From: an uncultured Intestinimonas sp.
Lineage (GTDB): Bacteria > Bacillota > Clostridia > Oscillospirales > Oscillospiraceae
Direction: 5' to 3'
Assembly: GCF_944387725.1 (NCBI RefSeq)
Contig: NZ_CALXGA010000015.1
Location: 1 to 35,426 of the forward strand
Length of the DNA: 35,426 nucleotides
Below are positions 25,662 to 33,325 of this stretch, one piece after another (the first letter of the stretch is position 1; each line of letters begins with the position of its first letter). The translations under genes were made by a program, and so were the position numbers. The notes beneath the pieces were generated by a model that did not search any database, had not been told where the DNA came from, and was given only the letters and a program-made list of their open reading frames with translations.

Positions 25662-26631
25662 CCGGCCCCGCAGGCTGCGGCAGAACGACGCCATCCGGCG
25701 GCTGTGCCGGGAGACCCGTCTCTCCCCGGACAGCCTCATCTACCCCATCTTCGTGGACGAGACCCTGAAGGGCTGGCGCCCCATCCCCGCCCTGGCGGGG
25801 CAGTTTCACTACGGCCTGGACGCCGTGGACCAGGCGGTGGAGGCCTGCCTGGACGCCGGGGTGGGGCGGTGTATCCTCTTCGGCCTGCCCGCCCGCAAGG
25901 ACGCCCAGGGCTCCCCGGCCTGGGACCCGAGTGGGGTGGTCCAGGAAGCCGTCCGGGCCATCAAGGCCAAATACCCCGACTTCTATGTCATCACCGACGT
26001 GTGTATGTGCGAGTACACCGACCACGGCCACTGCGGCATCCTCAAGGGCCGGGAGGTGGACAACGACGCGACCCTGGAGGTTCTGGCCAAGACCGCCCTC
26101 TCCCACGCCGGGGCCGGGGCCGATATGGTGGCCCCCTCCGACATGATGGACGGCCGCATCGCCGCCATCCGATCCGCCCTGGACAGGCACGGCCTCCAGA
26201 ACGTGCCCATCCTGTCCTATTCCGCCAAGTACGCCTCCGCCTTCTACGGTCCCTTCCGGGAGGCCGCCGGCTCCGCCCCGGCCTTCGGGGACCGGCGGGG
26301 CTACCAGATGGACCCCCACAACCGCCGGGAGGCCCTGAAGGAGTGCGCCCTGGATGTGGAGGAGGGGGCGGACATCCTCATGGTGAAGCCCGCCCTGAGC
26401 TATCTGGACGTGATCCGGGCGTGCGCCGACGCCTTCGACCTGCCCCTGTGCGCCTACTCGGTGTCCGGGGAGTACGCCATGATCAAGGCCGCCGGGGCCG
26501 CCGGGCTCATCGACGAGTACCGGGTGATGTGTGAGAGCGCCCTGTCGGTCTACCGGGCCGGGGCGGACATGCTCATCACCTACTTTGCCAAGGAATTGGC
26601 CCAGGCCATGCGAAAGGGGGACATCGGCTGA
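25648..26631 (+). CDS. hemB: Porphobilinogen synthase (delta-aminolevulinate dehydratase)
   Basis: The 327-residue product condenses two ALA molecules to porphobilinogen. The cysteine-rich zinc site VCMCEYTDHGHCG (about residues 118-130) marks the zinc-dependent form. Schiff-base lysines lie in SYSAKYASAFYGPFR (about 191-205) and MVKPALSYLDVI (about 248-259). AAGGAGG precedes the ATG, which lies inside the end of the cobA-hemD gene. The stop overlaps the hemL start by one base. Confidence 0.95.
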   Translation: MELINRPRRLRQNDAIRRLCRETRLSPDSLIYPIFVDETLKGWRPIPALAGQFHYGLDAVDQAVEACLDAGVGRCILFGLPARKDAQGSPAWDPSGVVQEAVRAIKAKYPDFYVITDVCMCEYTDHGHCGILKGREVDNDATLEVLAKTALSHAGAGADMVAPSDMMDGRIAAIRSALDRHGLQNVPILSYSAKYASAFYGPFREAAGSAPAFGDRRGYQMDPHNRREALKECALDVEEGADILMVKPALSYLDVIRACADAFDLPLCAYSVSGEYAMIKAAGAAGLIDEYRVMCESALSVYRAGADMLITYFAKELAQAMRKGDIG

Positions 26632-27911
26632 TGGACCGCTCCCAGGAACTCTTTGACCGGGCCCAAAAGGTCCTGCCTGGCGGGGTCAACTCCCCGGTTC
26701 GGGCCTTCCGGGCGGTGGACCTGTGCCCCCGGTTCATCGCCGAGGCCCACGGGGCCTATCTCTATGACGCCGACGGCAGGAAGTATCTGGACTATGTCTG
26801 CTCCTGGGGCCCCATGCTCCTGGGCCACGACCACCCGGAGGTCCGCGCCGCAGTGGAGGAGGCGGTCAAGCACGGCCTCTCCTTCGGCGCGCCCACCCAG
26901 CGGGAGGTGGAGATGGCCGAGCTCATGGTGGACATGGTCCCTAACATCGAGATGGTCCGCATGGTGAACTCAGGCACCGAGGCGGTGATGTCCGCCCTCC
27001 GGCTGGCCCGGGGGGCCACGGGCCGGGACAAGCTCATCAAGTTCGAGGGCTGCTACCACGGCCACAGCGACTGCCTGCTGGTGAACGCCGGCTCCTCGGC
27101 CCTGGCGGGGGGGCGCCCCTCCTCTGCCGGCGTACCGGAGGACATTGTCAAGCACACCCTCACCGCCCAGTTCAACCGCCTGGACACGGTGGAGGCCCTC
27201 TTCCGGCGCTGGCCGGAGGACATCGCCTGCGTCATCGTGGAGCCCGTGGCGGCCAATATGGGGGTGGTGGCCCCCGCCCCCGGCTTCCTGGAGGGCCTCC
27301 GTGCCCTGTGCGGCCAGTATGGGGCCCTGCTGATCTTCGACGAGGTCATTACCGGCTTCCGGCTGGCCCCCGGCGGGGCCCAGGCGTACTTCGGCGTCCG
27401 AGCCGACCTGGTGACCTTCGGCAAGATCATCGGCGGCGGGATGCCCGTGGGGGCCTACTGCGGCAGCCGGGCCCTGATGGAGCAGGCGGCCCCCTGCGGC
27501 CCGGTGTACCAGGCGGGGACCCTGTCGGGGAACCCGGTGGCCATGGCCGCCGGACTGGCCCAGCTCCGGCACATCCAGGCCCACCGGGACCTCTATCAGC
27601 AGCTGGAGGACTACGCCCGCGCCCTGGCGGAGGGGATGCGCGCGGCGGCGGCCCGGCATGGCGTGGGGGTGGCCGTAAACCAGATCGGTTCCCTGGTCTC
27701 CCCCTTCTTCACCCCCACGGAGGTTACCACCTTTGTGGACGCCAAGGGCAGCGACGCGGGACGGTACGCCCGGTACTTCAAGGGGATGCTGGAGCGGGGG
27801 GTCTATCTGGCCCCCGCCCAGTTCGAGGCCATGTTTGTCTCCACCGCCCATACCTCCGCCGACCTGGAGGCCACCCTGGCGGCGGTGGACGGCGCCCTGG
27901 CGGAGCTGTGA
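26631..27911 (+). CDS. hemL: Glutamate-1-semialdehyde 2,1-aminomutase
   Basis: The 426-residue product is the PLP enzyme making ALA from glutamate-1-semialdehyde. VLPGGVNSPVRAF at the N-terminus, MVNSGTEAVMSALRLARG (about residues 110-127), FDEVITGFR (about 239-247) and the PLP-lysine region VTFGKIIGGGMPVGAYCG (about 262-279) are present. It is the last gene of the operon; the next gene is over 430 bp away beyond a promoter-like site and a mobile-element copy. Confidence 0.95.
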   Translation: MDRSQELFDRAQKVLPGGVNSPVRAFRAVDLCPRFIAEAHGAYLYDADGRKYLDYVCSWGPMLLGHDHPEVRAAVEEAVKHGLSFGAPTQREVEMAELMVDMVPNIEMVRMVNSGTEAVMSALRLARGATGRDKLIKFEGCYHGHSDCLLVNAGSSALAGGRPSSAGVPEDIVKHTLTAQFNRLDTVEALFRRWPEDIACVIVEPVAANMGVVAPAPGFLEGLRALCGQYGALLIFDEVITGFRLAPGGAQAYFGVRADLVTFGKIIGGGMPVGAYCGSRALMEQAAPCGPVYQAGTLSGNPVAMAAGLAQLRHIQAHRDLYQQLEDYARALAEGMRAAAARHGVGVAVNQIGSLVSPFFTPTEVTTFVDAKGSDAGRYARYFKGMLERGVYLAPAQFEAMFVSTAHTSADLEATLAAVDGALAEL

Positions 27912-28096
27912 GCTGGCCATGGAGAACAAAAACAGAGGTTGACGCCCTTCTGCTTCAGAAGCTCTTGTCATTAGTGACAAAAATGAAAAATTCCGCCGGG
28001 GGACCTTGCGCCGGAGCGGAATGTGGCTTATAGTGTAACGGGAATAAAGGGAACCGCTCTGCGGTGGAATCGCGCGCCGGCCGCCGCGCGAGTTCC
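27912..28096 (+). promoter_or_regulatory. Operon end: dyads, hairpin and a candidate promoter
   Basis: After hemL come three structures: a short hairpin CTTCTG/CAGAAG (27947-27961), a dyad TTGTCA-ttag-TGACAA (27965-27980) that looks like a protein-binding site, and a GC-rich hairpin (28066-28096; GGAA-t-CGCGCG with CGCGCG-ag-TTCC). None carries a clear T-run, so the operon's terminator is uncertain. TTGCGC (28006-28011) and TATAGT (28029-28034) with a 17-bp spacer form a candidate promoter that could serve proC. Confidence 0.4.
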
Positions 28097-28099
28097 GTC

Positions 28100-28211
28100 T
28101 AGGGCTTGTTTGAAAATTGGAGATGTGTCCAGCAGCGAGGGATTTTGAGCCGCTGGCAAGCAATTTTTTCGCAGGAATCCTGGCGGATTTCAAGGAAAAA
28201 TTGCGCCGTCC
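28100..28211 (+). repeat. MITE-like repeat, copy C (left part only)
   Basis: TA then GGGCTTGTTTGAAAA begins the copy at 28100. Similarity to the complete copy at 4899-5064 continues through the internal inverted repeat (GCAATTTTT 28160-28168, AAAAATTGC 28196-28204) and stops near 28211. The right end is absent; instead an unrelated hairpin GGTGGG/CCCACC (28214-28231) follows. It occupies the proC upstream region. Confidence 0.82.
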
Positions 28212-28347
28212 TTGGTGGGTGTCAGCCCACCGGCGTCCTCTGCCTTGTTCCGTAAAAATTCCGCTCGAAATCCAATCTGCAATTTCTAACTTGGCAGAGC
28301 ACGAGCCAGTGCAGGAAAACACGGAAAATTTTCGGAGGGATCAGACT

Positions 28348-29145
28348 ATGGAGGAGACTTTGGGCTTCATTGGAGCCGGAAATATGAATTCAGCCATTTT
28401 GAAGGGCGTGCTGGCCCAGGGCGCCGTCCGGCCGGAGCAGGTCTGGATTTCCGACCGGGACGGGGACAAGCTGGCGGCCCTGGCCGCCCAGGGAGTGCAT
28501 ACCACCACAGACAACCGGGAGGTGGCCGCCCACGTCTCGATGCTGGTGCTGGGGGTGAAGCCCCAGATGATGGGCGATGTGCTGCCGGAGCTGCGGGATC
28601 TGACGGCGGGGAAGTGCGTGGTTTCCATCGCGGCGGGGATTTCGGCCCCCTATCTGCGCCGGGAGCTGCCCGGGGCGAAGGTGGTCCGCACCATGCCCAA
28701 CACCCCCCTGATGGTGGGGGTGGGGGCCACGGCGGTGGCCCGATCGGAGGACGTCTCCCCGGAGGAGTTCCAGCGGGTGCTGGACCTCTTCGCCGCCGCC
28801 GGGGCGGTGGCGGTGATTGACGAGGGTCAGATGGACGATATCCTCAACGTCAACGGCTCCTCCCCGGCCTGGTTTTTCCGCATGGCCGATGTGATGGTGA
28901 AGCGGGCCGTGGAGGTGGGCATCGACGCCGGCACCGCCCTGCGCCTCACCGCCAAGACCATGGAGGGGGCGGCCCGGATGCTCCAGGAGAGCGGCAAAAC
29001 GCCGGAGGAGCTCTGCCGGCAGGTCTGTTCCCCGGGGGGCACCACCCTGGCCTCCCTGTCCGCCTTTGAGGAGCGGGACTTCGACGGCCTGATGCGGGAG
29101 GCCATGGACCGCTGCGCCCAGCGCTCCAGAGAGCTGGGCAGGTAG
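28348..29145 (+). CDS. proC: Pyrroline-5-carboxylate reductase
   Basis: The 265-residue product reduces 1-pyrroline-5-carboxylate to proline with NAD(P)H. The Rossmann start LGFIGAGNMNSAILKGVL, VLGVKPQMMGDVL, RTMPNTPLMVGVGATAV (about residues 114-130) and the C-terminal CSPGGTTLASLSAFEE are diagnostic. The start is the ATG at 28348 with GGAGGG upstream. An in-frame start at 28117 would translate the mobile repeat and is rejected. The 136 bp between the repeat and the start hold no further gene. Confidence 0.94.
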   Translation: MEETLGFIGAGNMNSAILKGVLAQGAVRPEQVWISDRDGDKLAALAAQGVHTTTDNREVAAHVSMLVLGVKPQMMGDVLPELRDLTAGKCVVSIAAGISAPYLRRELPGAKVVRTMPNTPLMVGVGATAVARSEDVSPEEFQRVLDLFAAAGAVAVIDEGQMDDILNVNGSSPAWFFRMADVMVKRAVEVGIDAGTALRLTAKTMEGAARMLQESGKTPEELCRQVCSPGGTTLASLSAFEERDFDGLMREAMDRCAQRSRELGR

Positions 29146-29193
29146 GGAAAACGGCGTCTATTCCCGGCGCTTGTCTCATATGCTGTCAGAGAG

Positions 29194-29826
29194 GTGACGG
29201 CCTTGAGGAAGCGTATCATGGAGATCTGGGATGTTCCGCCGGGGGGCGTGCTCACGGCCCTGGCGGTGGTGTCCGCCGCCTTCTGTCTGGGCGCCCTGGC
29301 CGGGATGCTCCTGGCCTCCCAGGTGGGGGGCGGGGGGCAGGAGAGCCTGACCGCCTATCTGGAGCGCTATCTGGCGGCGGCCAAGCTGGGGGCCGCCGGA
29401 CCGCCCAGGGTCTCCGCCGTCTTGTGGGAGACCCTGCGCTGGCCGGTCTCCGCCTTTCTCCTGGGCTTTTCCGCCCTGGGGGTGGTGGGCATCCCCCTCT
29501 TGTTTGCGGCGCGGGGCTTTCTGCTGTCCTTCGCCGTGTCCTCTTTCGTACTCATGTTCGGCGGCGCGGGGGCCATTCTGGCCTTCTTTGCCTTCGGCTT
29601 TACCGGGATGCTCTCCCTGCCCGTCCTGTTCGTGCTGGGGGTGCAGGGCTTTGCCTCCGGGCAGGAGCTGGCGGTCCGGGCCCTGGGCGGCGGCAAGGGG
29701 CCGCTGTCCCGGGGGAGGGCCTACTGGGTCCGGGGCGGTCTGTGCGCCGCCGTCCTGGGGGTGTGTATGCTGCTGGAGTGGTGGGCGGTGCCCGCCCTGC
29801 TGGCCTCCGTGGCCGGCCTCTTTTGA
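29194..29826 (+). CDS. spoIIM: SpoIIM-family membrane protein
   Basis: The 210-residue product has five or so hydrophobic segments and the layout of stage II sporulation protein M: a soluble start, a membrane segment near residues 20-40, a polar loop, then four segments, including a glycine-rich RGFLLSFAVSSFVLMFGGAG. SpoIIM is part of the engulfment DMP machinery. It lies directly before xerD, as spoIIM lies near xerD in Bacillus, which supports the call. The start is GTG 29194 or TTG 29203; the latter has AGAGGTGA at good spacing. Confidence 0.75.
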   Translation: MTALRKRIMEIWDVPPGGVLTALAVVSAAFCLGALAGMLLASQVGGGGQESLTAYLERYLAAAKLGAAGPPRVSAVLWETLRWPVSAFLLGFSALGVVGIPLLFAARGFLLSFAVSSFVLMFGGAGAILAFFAFGFTGMLSLPVLFVLGVQGFASGQELAVRALGGGKGPLSRGRAYWVRGGLCAAVLGVCMLLEWWAVPALLASVAGLF

Positions 29827-29854
29827 TTTTGTGTGAGAGAGGGTACGGGGAGAG

Positions 29855-30733
29855 ATGGACTATCTAAAGGGCTTTGAGGGGTATCTGACCGCCGAAAAAG
29901 GGGCGTCGGAGAATACGCGCAGCTCTTATCTCCGGGATGTGCGGCAGTTTCTGGACTACTGCGCCAAAAAGGGGATTCCGGCGGCCTCGGCCACCGCAGA
30001 GGAGCTGGAGGGGTACGCCCGCCATCTGTCCGCCCTGGGCCGGTCGGCCTCCACGGTGACCCGGGCCATGGCCGCCCTGAAGTCCTTTTACGCCTATCTA
30101 ATGGTCAGCGGGTACACCCCGGGGAACCCGGCCCAGAGTGTGCCGCCGGCCCGGACGGAGCGGAAGCTGCCTCAGATCCTCACCAGCAAGGAGGTGGCGC
30201 TCTTCCTGGAGCAGCCGGAGTGCGCCGGCCCCAAGGGGTGCCGGGACCACGCCATGCTGGAGCTCCTCTACGCCACCGGCATCCGGGTCAGCGAGCTCAT
30301 GGACCTGGACCTGGACCATGTGAATCTGAGCGGGGACTTTCTGCGCTGCCGGAGCAAGGGGCGGGAGCGGGTCATTCCCCTCTACGCCGCCGCCGTCAAG
30401 GCCCTGGGGGACTATCTCAGGCGCGTGCGGCCCCAGCTGGTGGAGGACCCCCGGGAGCGGGCCCTCTTTGTGAATATGAACGGGCGGCGCATGTCCCGCC
30501 AGGGGATCTGGAAGATCATCAAGCAATACCAGGAGAAGGCGGGCATCCACAAGGACATCACCCCCCACACCCTGCGCCACTCCTTCGCCGCCCATCTGCT
30601 GGAAAACGGGGCGGACCTGCGCTCCATCCAGGAGATGCTGGGCCATGCCGATATCTCCTCCACCCAGATCTACGCCCAAATTGTCAAGCGGAACCTGCAG
30701 GAGGTCTATCTCAAGGCCCACCCGCGGGCATAA
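29855..30733 (+). CDS. xerD: Site-specific tyrosine recombinase XerD-type
   Basis: The 292-residue product has the N-terminal SAM-like core-binding domain (residues 1-100) and the catalytic domain with R in ATGIRVSELMDLDL (about 145-158), K in RSKGRERVIPL, HTLRHSFAAHLLENGADLRS (about 243-262) and the tyrosine in ISSTQIYAQIVKR. The complete catalytic set and the spoIIM neighbour favour the chromosome-dimer-resolving XerD over a phage integrase. A strong terminator follows. Confidence 0.92.
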   Translation: MDYLKGFEGYLTAEKGASENTRSSYLRDVRQFLDYCAKKGIPAASATAEELEGYARHLSALGRSASTVTRAMAALKSFYAYLMVSGYTPGNPAQSVPPARTERKLPQILTSKEVALFLEQPECAGPKGCRDHAMLELLYATGIRVSELMDLDLDHVNLSGDFLRCRSKGRERVIPLYAAAVKALGDYLRRVRPQLVEDPRERALFVNMNGRRMSRQGIWKIIKQYQEKAGIHKDITPHTLRHSFAAHLLENGADLRSIQEMLGHADISSTQIYAQIVKRNLQEVYLKAHPRA

Positions 30734-30765
30734 TAGAACCAGGCGCCGGTTCTTTCCTCCTTTTC

Positions 30766-30813
30766 AGCCGCGGCGGCGCCGGACTGTTGTGGTCCGGCGC
30801 CGCCGCGGCTTTT
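30766..30813 (+). terminator. Intrinsic terminator after xerD
   Basis: A perfect 19-bp stem with a 7-nt loop (arms 30766-30784 and 30792-30810) is followed by TTT. The stem is unusually long and GC-rich; the T-run is short. It starts 32 nt after the xerD stop. Confidence 0.8.
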
Positions 30814-30841
30814 GGGCGCTTCCGCCCGGAGCGGGGCGGCG

Positions 30842-30874
30842 CAAAAACGCCGGCGGGCCAGAGGGCCTGCCGGC
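30842..30874 (-). terminator. Intrinsic terminator for the amidase-sleL operon
   Basis: GCCGGCGGGCC (30849-30859) and GGCCTGCCGGC (30864-30874) pair over 11 positions with one wobble. On the minus strand the stem is followed by GTTTTTG. It faces the xerD terminator and lies 186 nt beyond the sleL stop. Confidence 0.65.
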
Positions 30875-31060
30875 GGAGGATTTGGTCTGCCTCCCCGGGG
30901 AAGCGGTTGCCTCTCCGGGGAGGTCAGTAGGGCTGCAAAGAGAGAGAATGTGAAGAGGGGTTTGTTCTTTGCAAGCACTAGGATACCACATCCAGATGGA
31001 AAGTGATGGACAGTTTGCTAACGGCCTGTAAACATTTTATGAATGAATTTAGGTAAAATG
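30875..31060. other. Intergenic spacer between convergent genes
   Basis: No gene is visible. The spacer has a GC-rich inverted repeat CCTCCCCGG/CCGGGGAGG (30890-30898, 30915-30923) and TGCAAAGA/TCTTTGCA (30934-30941, 30966-30973). From about 30935 it becomes markedly AT-richer than its surroundings. Confidence 0.5.
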
Positions 31061-32341
31061 TCAAAAAATATCCCGAATGGTAAAGAGACTGTCGAGAAGG
31101 GGCCAATTTTGGGGGAAGGGCCGCATCAGGTTCCAGTACCCCGCGCCGCTCAGGCCGTAGGCGGGAATGAGCTCCAGCTTGGCCCGGAGGCTCCGGGCGT
31201 CCTCGAACCAGACCTCATGTTCCCGGCCCGCCCCGTCGGTGTAGCGGAACCAGGGGGCCTGAGCCTGGACGTCATACTGAATGGGGACCCCGTAGCGCCC
31301 GGCCAGCTCCACGGCGTACTGGGGGGAGAGGGAGGCGGCCCGGGTTTCCCCCTGCCGGAAGGGCAGGGGCCAGTCGTAGCCGTAGAGGGGGAGGCCCAGC
31401 CACAGCTTTTCCGCCGGAATCTCCGTGAGGGCGTACTCCACCACCGCCCGGACGTTGGGCAGGGGGGCCACCGCCATGGGGGGGCCGTAGGTGTAGCCCC
31501 ACTCGTAGGTCATGAGGAAGACGAAGTCGGCGGCCTCTCCCAGGGCCTGGTAGTCGTGGCCCTCGTAGAGGAGGCCGGGCTGGGCGGCGTAGGTCTTGGG
31601 GGCCGCAGCCACAATGACGGGAAAGCCCTGAGGGGAGAGGGCCGCCCGGAAGCGGCGGATGAGGGCGGCGTAGGCGGCGGCGTCCCCGGCGGGGAGGAAC
31701 TCGAAGTCCACGTCCAGGCCCCGGTAGCCCTTTTCCGCTATGGTCTCCAGGACATGCCCCACCAGGGTGTCCTGGACGGCGGCGTCGGTGAGGGCCAGGT
31801 GGGAGAGCTCGTTGGAGAAGTTCCCCGCGTCGGTGAGGGTGGACAGGTGCATCAGGGCCCCGGTCCCCAGCTCCCGGGCCAGGGCCAGCAGGGTCTCGTC
31901 CTCCAGCTCCACCAGGGTCCCGCCGGGGCGGAGGCCGTAGGTGAAGGGTGCGGCGTAGGTGAGGAAGGGGAGGACGCTCCGGTAGAGGTCCAGGTCGATG
32001 AAGGGGTAGGCGTAGCCGTTGACCAGAAGGGGAGGGCCGCCCTCCTGTTGGTAGCGGAGGACCAGGTTCTGGCCTGGGTAGAGCTGGAACTGCCCCTCCA
32101 GGCCGGGGTTCCGGCGGAGGAGGGCCCGGGGGGTGAGGCCGTGGGTCTGGGCCACCGAGGTCAGGGTGTCCCCCGCCCGGACGGTGTAGACCTCCTCCGG
32201 GAAGCGGACCACCAGGGTCTGACCGGCCACCAGCTGGGTGGGGTTGACCTGATTGTCAGCCATCAGACGGGACATGGGCGCCCCAAGGGCCTGGGCGATG
32301 CCGTAGAGGGTGTCCCCCGGCTGGACCACATAGATTTCCAC
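31061..32341 (-). CDS. LysM-GH18 spore-cortex-lytic enzyme (SleL/YaaH-like)
   Basis: The 426-residue product has two N-terminal LysM repeats (YVVQPGDTLYGIAQALG from residue 4; YTVRAGDTLTSVAQTHG from about 52) and a GH18 domain from about residue 105 with the catalytic-site segment YRGLDVDFEFLP (about 209-220). This arrangement is that of SleL/YaaH, an N-acetylglucosaminidase acting on cortex fragments in germination. No signal peptide is present, as in SleL. It starts at GTG 32341, 4 bases after the amidase stop, and so is coupled to it. Cortex lysis is inferred from family and pairing. Confidence 0.88.
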   Translation of the reverse strand: MEIYVVQPGDTLYGIAQALGAPMSRLMADNQVNPTQLVAGQTLVVRFPEEVYTVRAGDTLTSVAQTHGLTPRALLRRNPGLEGQFQLYPGQNLVLRYQQEGGPPLLVNGYAYPFIDLDLYRSVLPFLTYAAPFTYGLRPGGTLVELEDETLLALARELGTGALMHLSTLTDAGNFSNELSHLALTDAAVQDTLVGHVLETIAEKGYRGLDVDFEFLPAGDAAAYAALIRRFRAALSPQGFPVIVAAAPKTYAAQPGLLYEGHDYQALGEAADFVFLMTYEWGYTYGPPMAVAPLPNVRAVVEYALTEIPAEKLWLGLPLYGYDWPLPFRQGETRAASLSPQYAVELAGRYGVPIQYDVQAQAPWFRYTDGAGREHEVWFEDARSLRAKLELIPAYGLSGAGYWNLMRPFPQNWPLLDSLFTIRDIF

Positions 32342-32345
32342 CGCC

Positions 32346-33086
32346 TCACACCAGAGTGACGAACTCGGAGCTGGCGTAGCCTACCACGCCGCCGAACTGC
32401 ACCAGGTACCAGCCCTGCCACTGGTTGAGGACGGTGAGGGGCGCGCCGTCGTAGGCCCGGGCCAGAATGGGAGCGGTGAGCTCCGGCCGGGAGCGGATGT
32501 TCAGAGAGCCCCAGTTCACATCCACCACCCCCTGCCGGGCGGGCCGGGGCTCCAGGAAGGGGATGCCGAAGTACTGGCACAGGGAGCCCACCAGATTGCG
32601 GGCGATGAGCTCCAGGTTCCCCTTCACCCAGGCGGCGTCGTCCGGGTTGTCGTGGTAGCCCAGCTCCAGGAAGACCGAGGGGGCCCGGACCCGGCGGACC
32701 TCGCCGATGGTGGTGGTGGGCTCGGCCCGCACCAGGGCGGGAATGGGGTAGATTTTCTTCAGGTTCTCGGTGAAAATTTCCGCCGCCCGGCGGCCTGCCG
32801 TGCTGCCGGGGTAGTAGAACACCAGCACCCCCCGGACCTGGCCGTACTGCCCCTCCGGGGCGGCGTTGGAGTGGAGGGCCAGGTGGAGGTCGTAGTTCCC
32901 ACGGTTGGAGGCGGCGATGGAGGAGGCGGCGGTCATGTCCGGCGTGTTGCGGGTGTACTGGATGCCGGAGGAGTCCAGATAGGGCGCCATTTCGTCGGCC
33001 AGGCGGTTCATCCAGTACTCCTCGCTGCCGCCGCTGACATAGAGGTTGTTCTCCTGGGTGGACGGGGAGAGGTAGATCGTGGGCAT
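32346..33086 (-). CDS. N-acetylmuramoyl-L-alanine amidase (Amidase_3) with C-terminal SH3-like domain
   Basis: The 246-residue product has an Amidase_3 domain (about 1-175): EEYWMNRLADEM (22-33), LHLALHSNAAP (about 67-77) and SVFLELGYHDNPDDAAWVKG (about 137-156) carry zinc-site and catalytic residues of the family. An SH3-type end (NIRSRPELTAPIL and YLVQFGGVVGYASSEF) follows. The usual DPGHGG with the first zinc histidine is replaced by YLSPSTQENN. No signal peptide is seen. The start ATG at 33084-33086 has AGGAGGG upstream; the open frame up to 33335 runs into the divergent promoter region and is rejected. It pairs with the LysM-GH18 gene. Confidence 0.87.
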   Translation of the reverse strand: MPTIYLSPSTQENNLYVSGGSEEYWMNRLADEMAPYLDSSGIQYTRNTPDMTAASSIAASNRGNYDLHLALHSNAAPEGQYGQVRGVLVFYYPGSTAGRRAAEIFTENLKKIYPIPALVRAEPTTTIGEVRRVRAPSVFLELGYHDNPDDAAWVKGNLELIARNLVGSLCQYFGIPFLEPRPARQGVVDVNWGSLNIRSRPELTAPILARAYDGAPLTVLNQWQGWYLVQFGGVVGYASSEFVTLV

Positions 33087-33210
33087 AAGAGGTCCCTCCT
33101 TTTTTTGCCCCATTCTATGCGGACCGGGGCGGGGTGGGACCGATTTCCAACCTGGAAAGGAGACTGCGGGCGGAGCGGGATATCGAGGCTTCGGCGCTTT
33201 TCTATCGGCA

Positions 33211-33250
33211 GGGAGGGCCCCGGCGGCATTTGACCGCCGGAGGCCCTCCC
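33211..33250 (+). promoter_or_regulatory. Strong hairpin in the MFS gene leader
   Basis: GGGAGGGCC (33211-33219) and CGGCGG (33221-33226) pair with CCGCCG (33234-33239) and GGCCCTCCC (33242-33250), leaving a 7-nt loop; CATTTT follows on the plus strand. It lies between two divergent genes, 75 bp before the MFS start. It could be an attenuator or terminator in the MFS leader. No clear promoter was recognised in 33087-33210. Confidence 0.5.
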
Positions 33251-33272
33251 CATTTTCCGGCCCGCGCATAGG

Positions 33273-33314
33273 ATGGAGAAGGAATATCAGCCGGTCCCTC
33301 AGACCGGCGCCTAG
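33273..33314 (+). CDS. Possible 13-residue upstream ORF (leader peptide) of the MFS gene
   Basis: MEKEYQPVPQTGA followed by TAG. Its stop overlaps the AGGAGG ribosome site of the MFS gene (TAGGAGG, 33312-33318). Its 3' half contains the hairpin GCCGGTC-cctca-GACCGGC (33290-33308). Its own ribosome site is weak. Instead of a leader peptide, it may be the remnant N-terminus of the transporter cut off by a frameshift, since the real product begins close to WKRKF, where related transporters often have a short polar lead-in. Confidence 0.35.
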   Translation: MEKEYQPVPQTGA

Positions 33315-33325
33315 GAGGCCTCCTG

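Noticed and set aside
28117-28347. N-terminal extension of proC beginning inside the repeat
   Set aside because: It translates the mobile repeat and a non-conserved stretch; the ATG at 28348 has a proper ribosome site and begins at the conserved Rossmann segment.
29855-30733. XerD-like gene as a phage or element integrase
   Set aside because: It sits beside spoIIM and proC with an intact, Xer-typical sequence and no other element genes; a chromosomal Xer role is the simpler reading.
31043-32359. Plus-strand 438-residue open frame over the LysM-GH18 gene
   Set aside because: It is the shadow of the minus-strand enzyme, whose LysM and GH18 motifs are clear.
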